A stretch of DNA of 5,583 bases from Candidatus Hydrogenedentota bacterium (GTDB lineage Bacteria; Hydrogenedentota; Hydrogenedentia; Hydrogenedentales; JAEUWI01), in assembly GCA_030430835.1 (NCBI GenBank), contig JAUIKJ010000213.1:1-5583 (forward strand). The letters run 5' to 3'. Positions 5,234 through 5,583 of the stretch are shown here, in pieces. The number at the start of each line of letters is the position of its first letter. Within the stretch, counting starts at the first letter, position 1. The position numbers were made by a program, and so were the translations under genes. The notes below the pieces were generated by a model. The model worked only from the letters and a program-made list of their open reading frames with translations. It had not been told where the DNA came from and ran no database searches.

Positions 5234-5583
5234 ATGCGCATTCCTCAGACTCCACCAACGATGAATGATCTTGTTCATGGTCCGATTGGTAAGATAAACA
5301 TTAACCAGATAATGGGCTACCAGAATCCGCTCGCGGACGGAAAGTACCTGCACTGGGATGAATTGAGGCGGCGCAAGCCTCCAGAAGGATTCTCGTCGAA
5401 AGCATGGTGGCTGGCCATCAAATGGAGCCGGGGGCCCTTCTTTAAGGAATTGGCGCTCCTAGACAAAAAGGGGGATCCTTTCAAGTTCGCCGTCGTCGAC
5501 CCCATCCAGGAATCCTTGCACAACATCGACCGCTGGGCAGGTGGCCGGATCGAGGCTCCGTCGGCCATCCTCAATGAGGACAC
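5234..5583 (+). CDS. Fic family protein, N-terminal part (3' partial)
   Basis: Open from the ATG at 5234 to the window edge: 116 full codons with no stop. The translated sequence has the N-terminal signature of a widespread Fic subgroup: KYLHWDELR (37-45), KPPEG (48-52), AWWLAIKWSR (57-66), LALLDKKGDPFKF (73-85) and LHNIDRWAGGRIEAP (95-109). Known members continue with an inhibitory S/TxxxEG helix, the HPFxxGNGR catalytic loop that transfers AMP from ATP to target proteins, and often a C-terminal winged helix; none of these lies within this window. The first ATG fits the family's short proline-rich start (MRIPQTPP); ATG at 5261 is a weaker alternative. The ribosome site is poor (AGAG at 5222-5225). 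The gene's early part is less GC-rich than its neighbours, which suggests acquisition by transfer. Its target, and whether it acts as a toxin or regulator, cannot be told. Confidence 0.8.
   Translation, partial: MRIPQTPPTMNDLVHGPIGKININQIMGYQNPLADGKYLHWDELRRRKPPEGFSSKAWWLAIKWSRGPFFKELALLDKKGDPFKFAVVDPIQESLHNIDRWAGGRIEAPSAILNED

Noticed and set aside
5317..5583. An 88-codon - strand frame at the right end
   Set aside because: It is antisense to the frame that carries the YLHWDELR and other Fic-family motifs, and has no recognisable features of its own.

Overview
This window is a high-GC bacterial chromosome fragment with all recognisable genes on the + strand. A heptose-phosphate adenylyltransferase-type enzyme beside a GDP-6-deoxymannose reductase-type enzyme suggests a bacterium that makes elaborate surface glycans, probably Gram-negative. 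The mix of sugar kinase and uronate isomerase-like genes in short transcription units would fit a polysaccharide-degrading environmental lineage such as the Planctomycetota, Verrucomicrobiota or Hydrogenedentota. That taxonomic guess rests on gene content and composition only and is weak.

Region 1 (1-1907) is a tightly packed three-gene unit. It holds a 5'-truncated short-chain dehydrogenase resembling GDP-6-deoxy-D-mannose reductase, a nucleotidyltransferase of the RfaE2/HldE C-terminal type that begins on the base after the previous stop codon, and a small SRPBCC-fold protein 6 bases further on. The first two activate and modify sugars for glycan synthesis; the SRPBCC protein's role is unknown.

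Region 2 (1908-3511) has a short promoter-bearing gap, then a complete xylulokinase (xylB) with a clear Shine-Dalgarno sequence. Region 3 (3512-5012) has a 238-base gap with strong inverted repeats and a plausible promoter, then a GTG-started, divergent member of the uronate (glucuronate) isomerase family. Xylulokinase and this isomerase both suggest uptake and catabolism of plant or algal sugars, but they are not consecutive steps of one standard pathway and appear to have separate promoters.

Region 4 (5013-5583) is different in character. A strongly AT-rich, 221-base intergenic region carries ten copies of a GCTAA/TTAGC core, five in each orientation, spaced in runs of 10-11 bases and arranged around a good sigma70-like promoter. 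Directly downstream is the 5' part of a Fic-family gene, which runs off the window end. I read the repeats as a helically phased operator array, most likely for autoregulation of the Fic gene. This array is the most interesting feature of the window.
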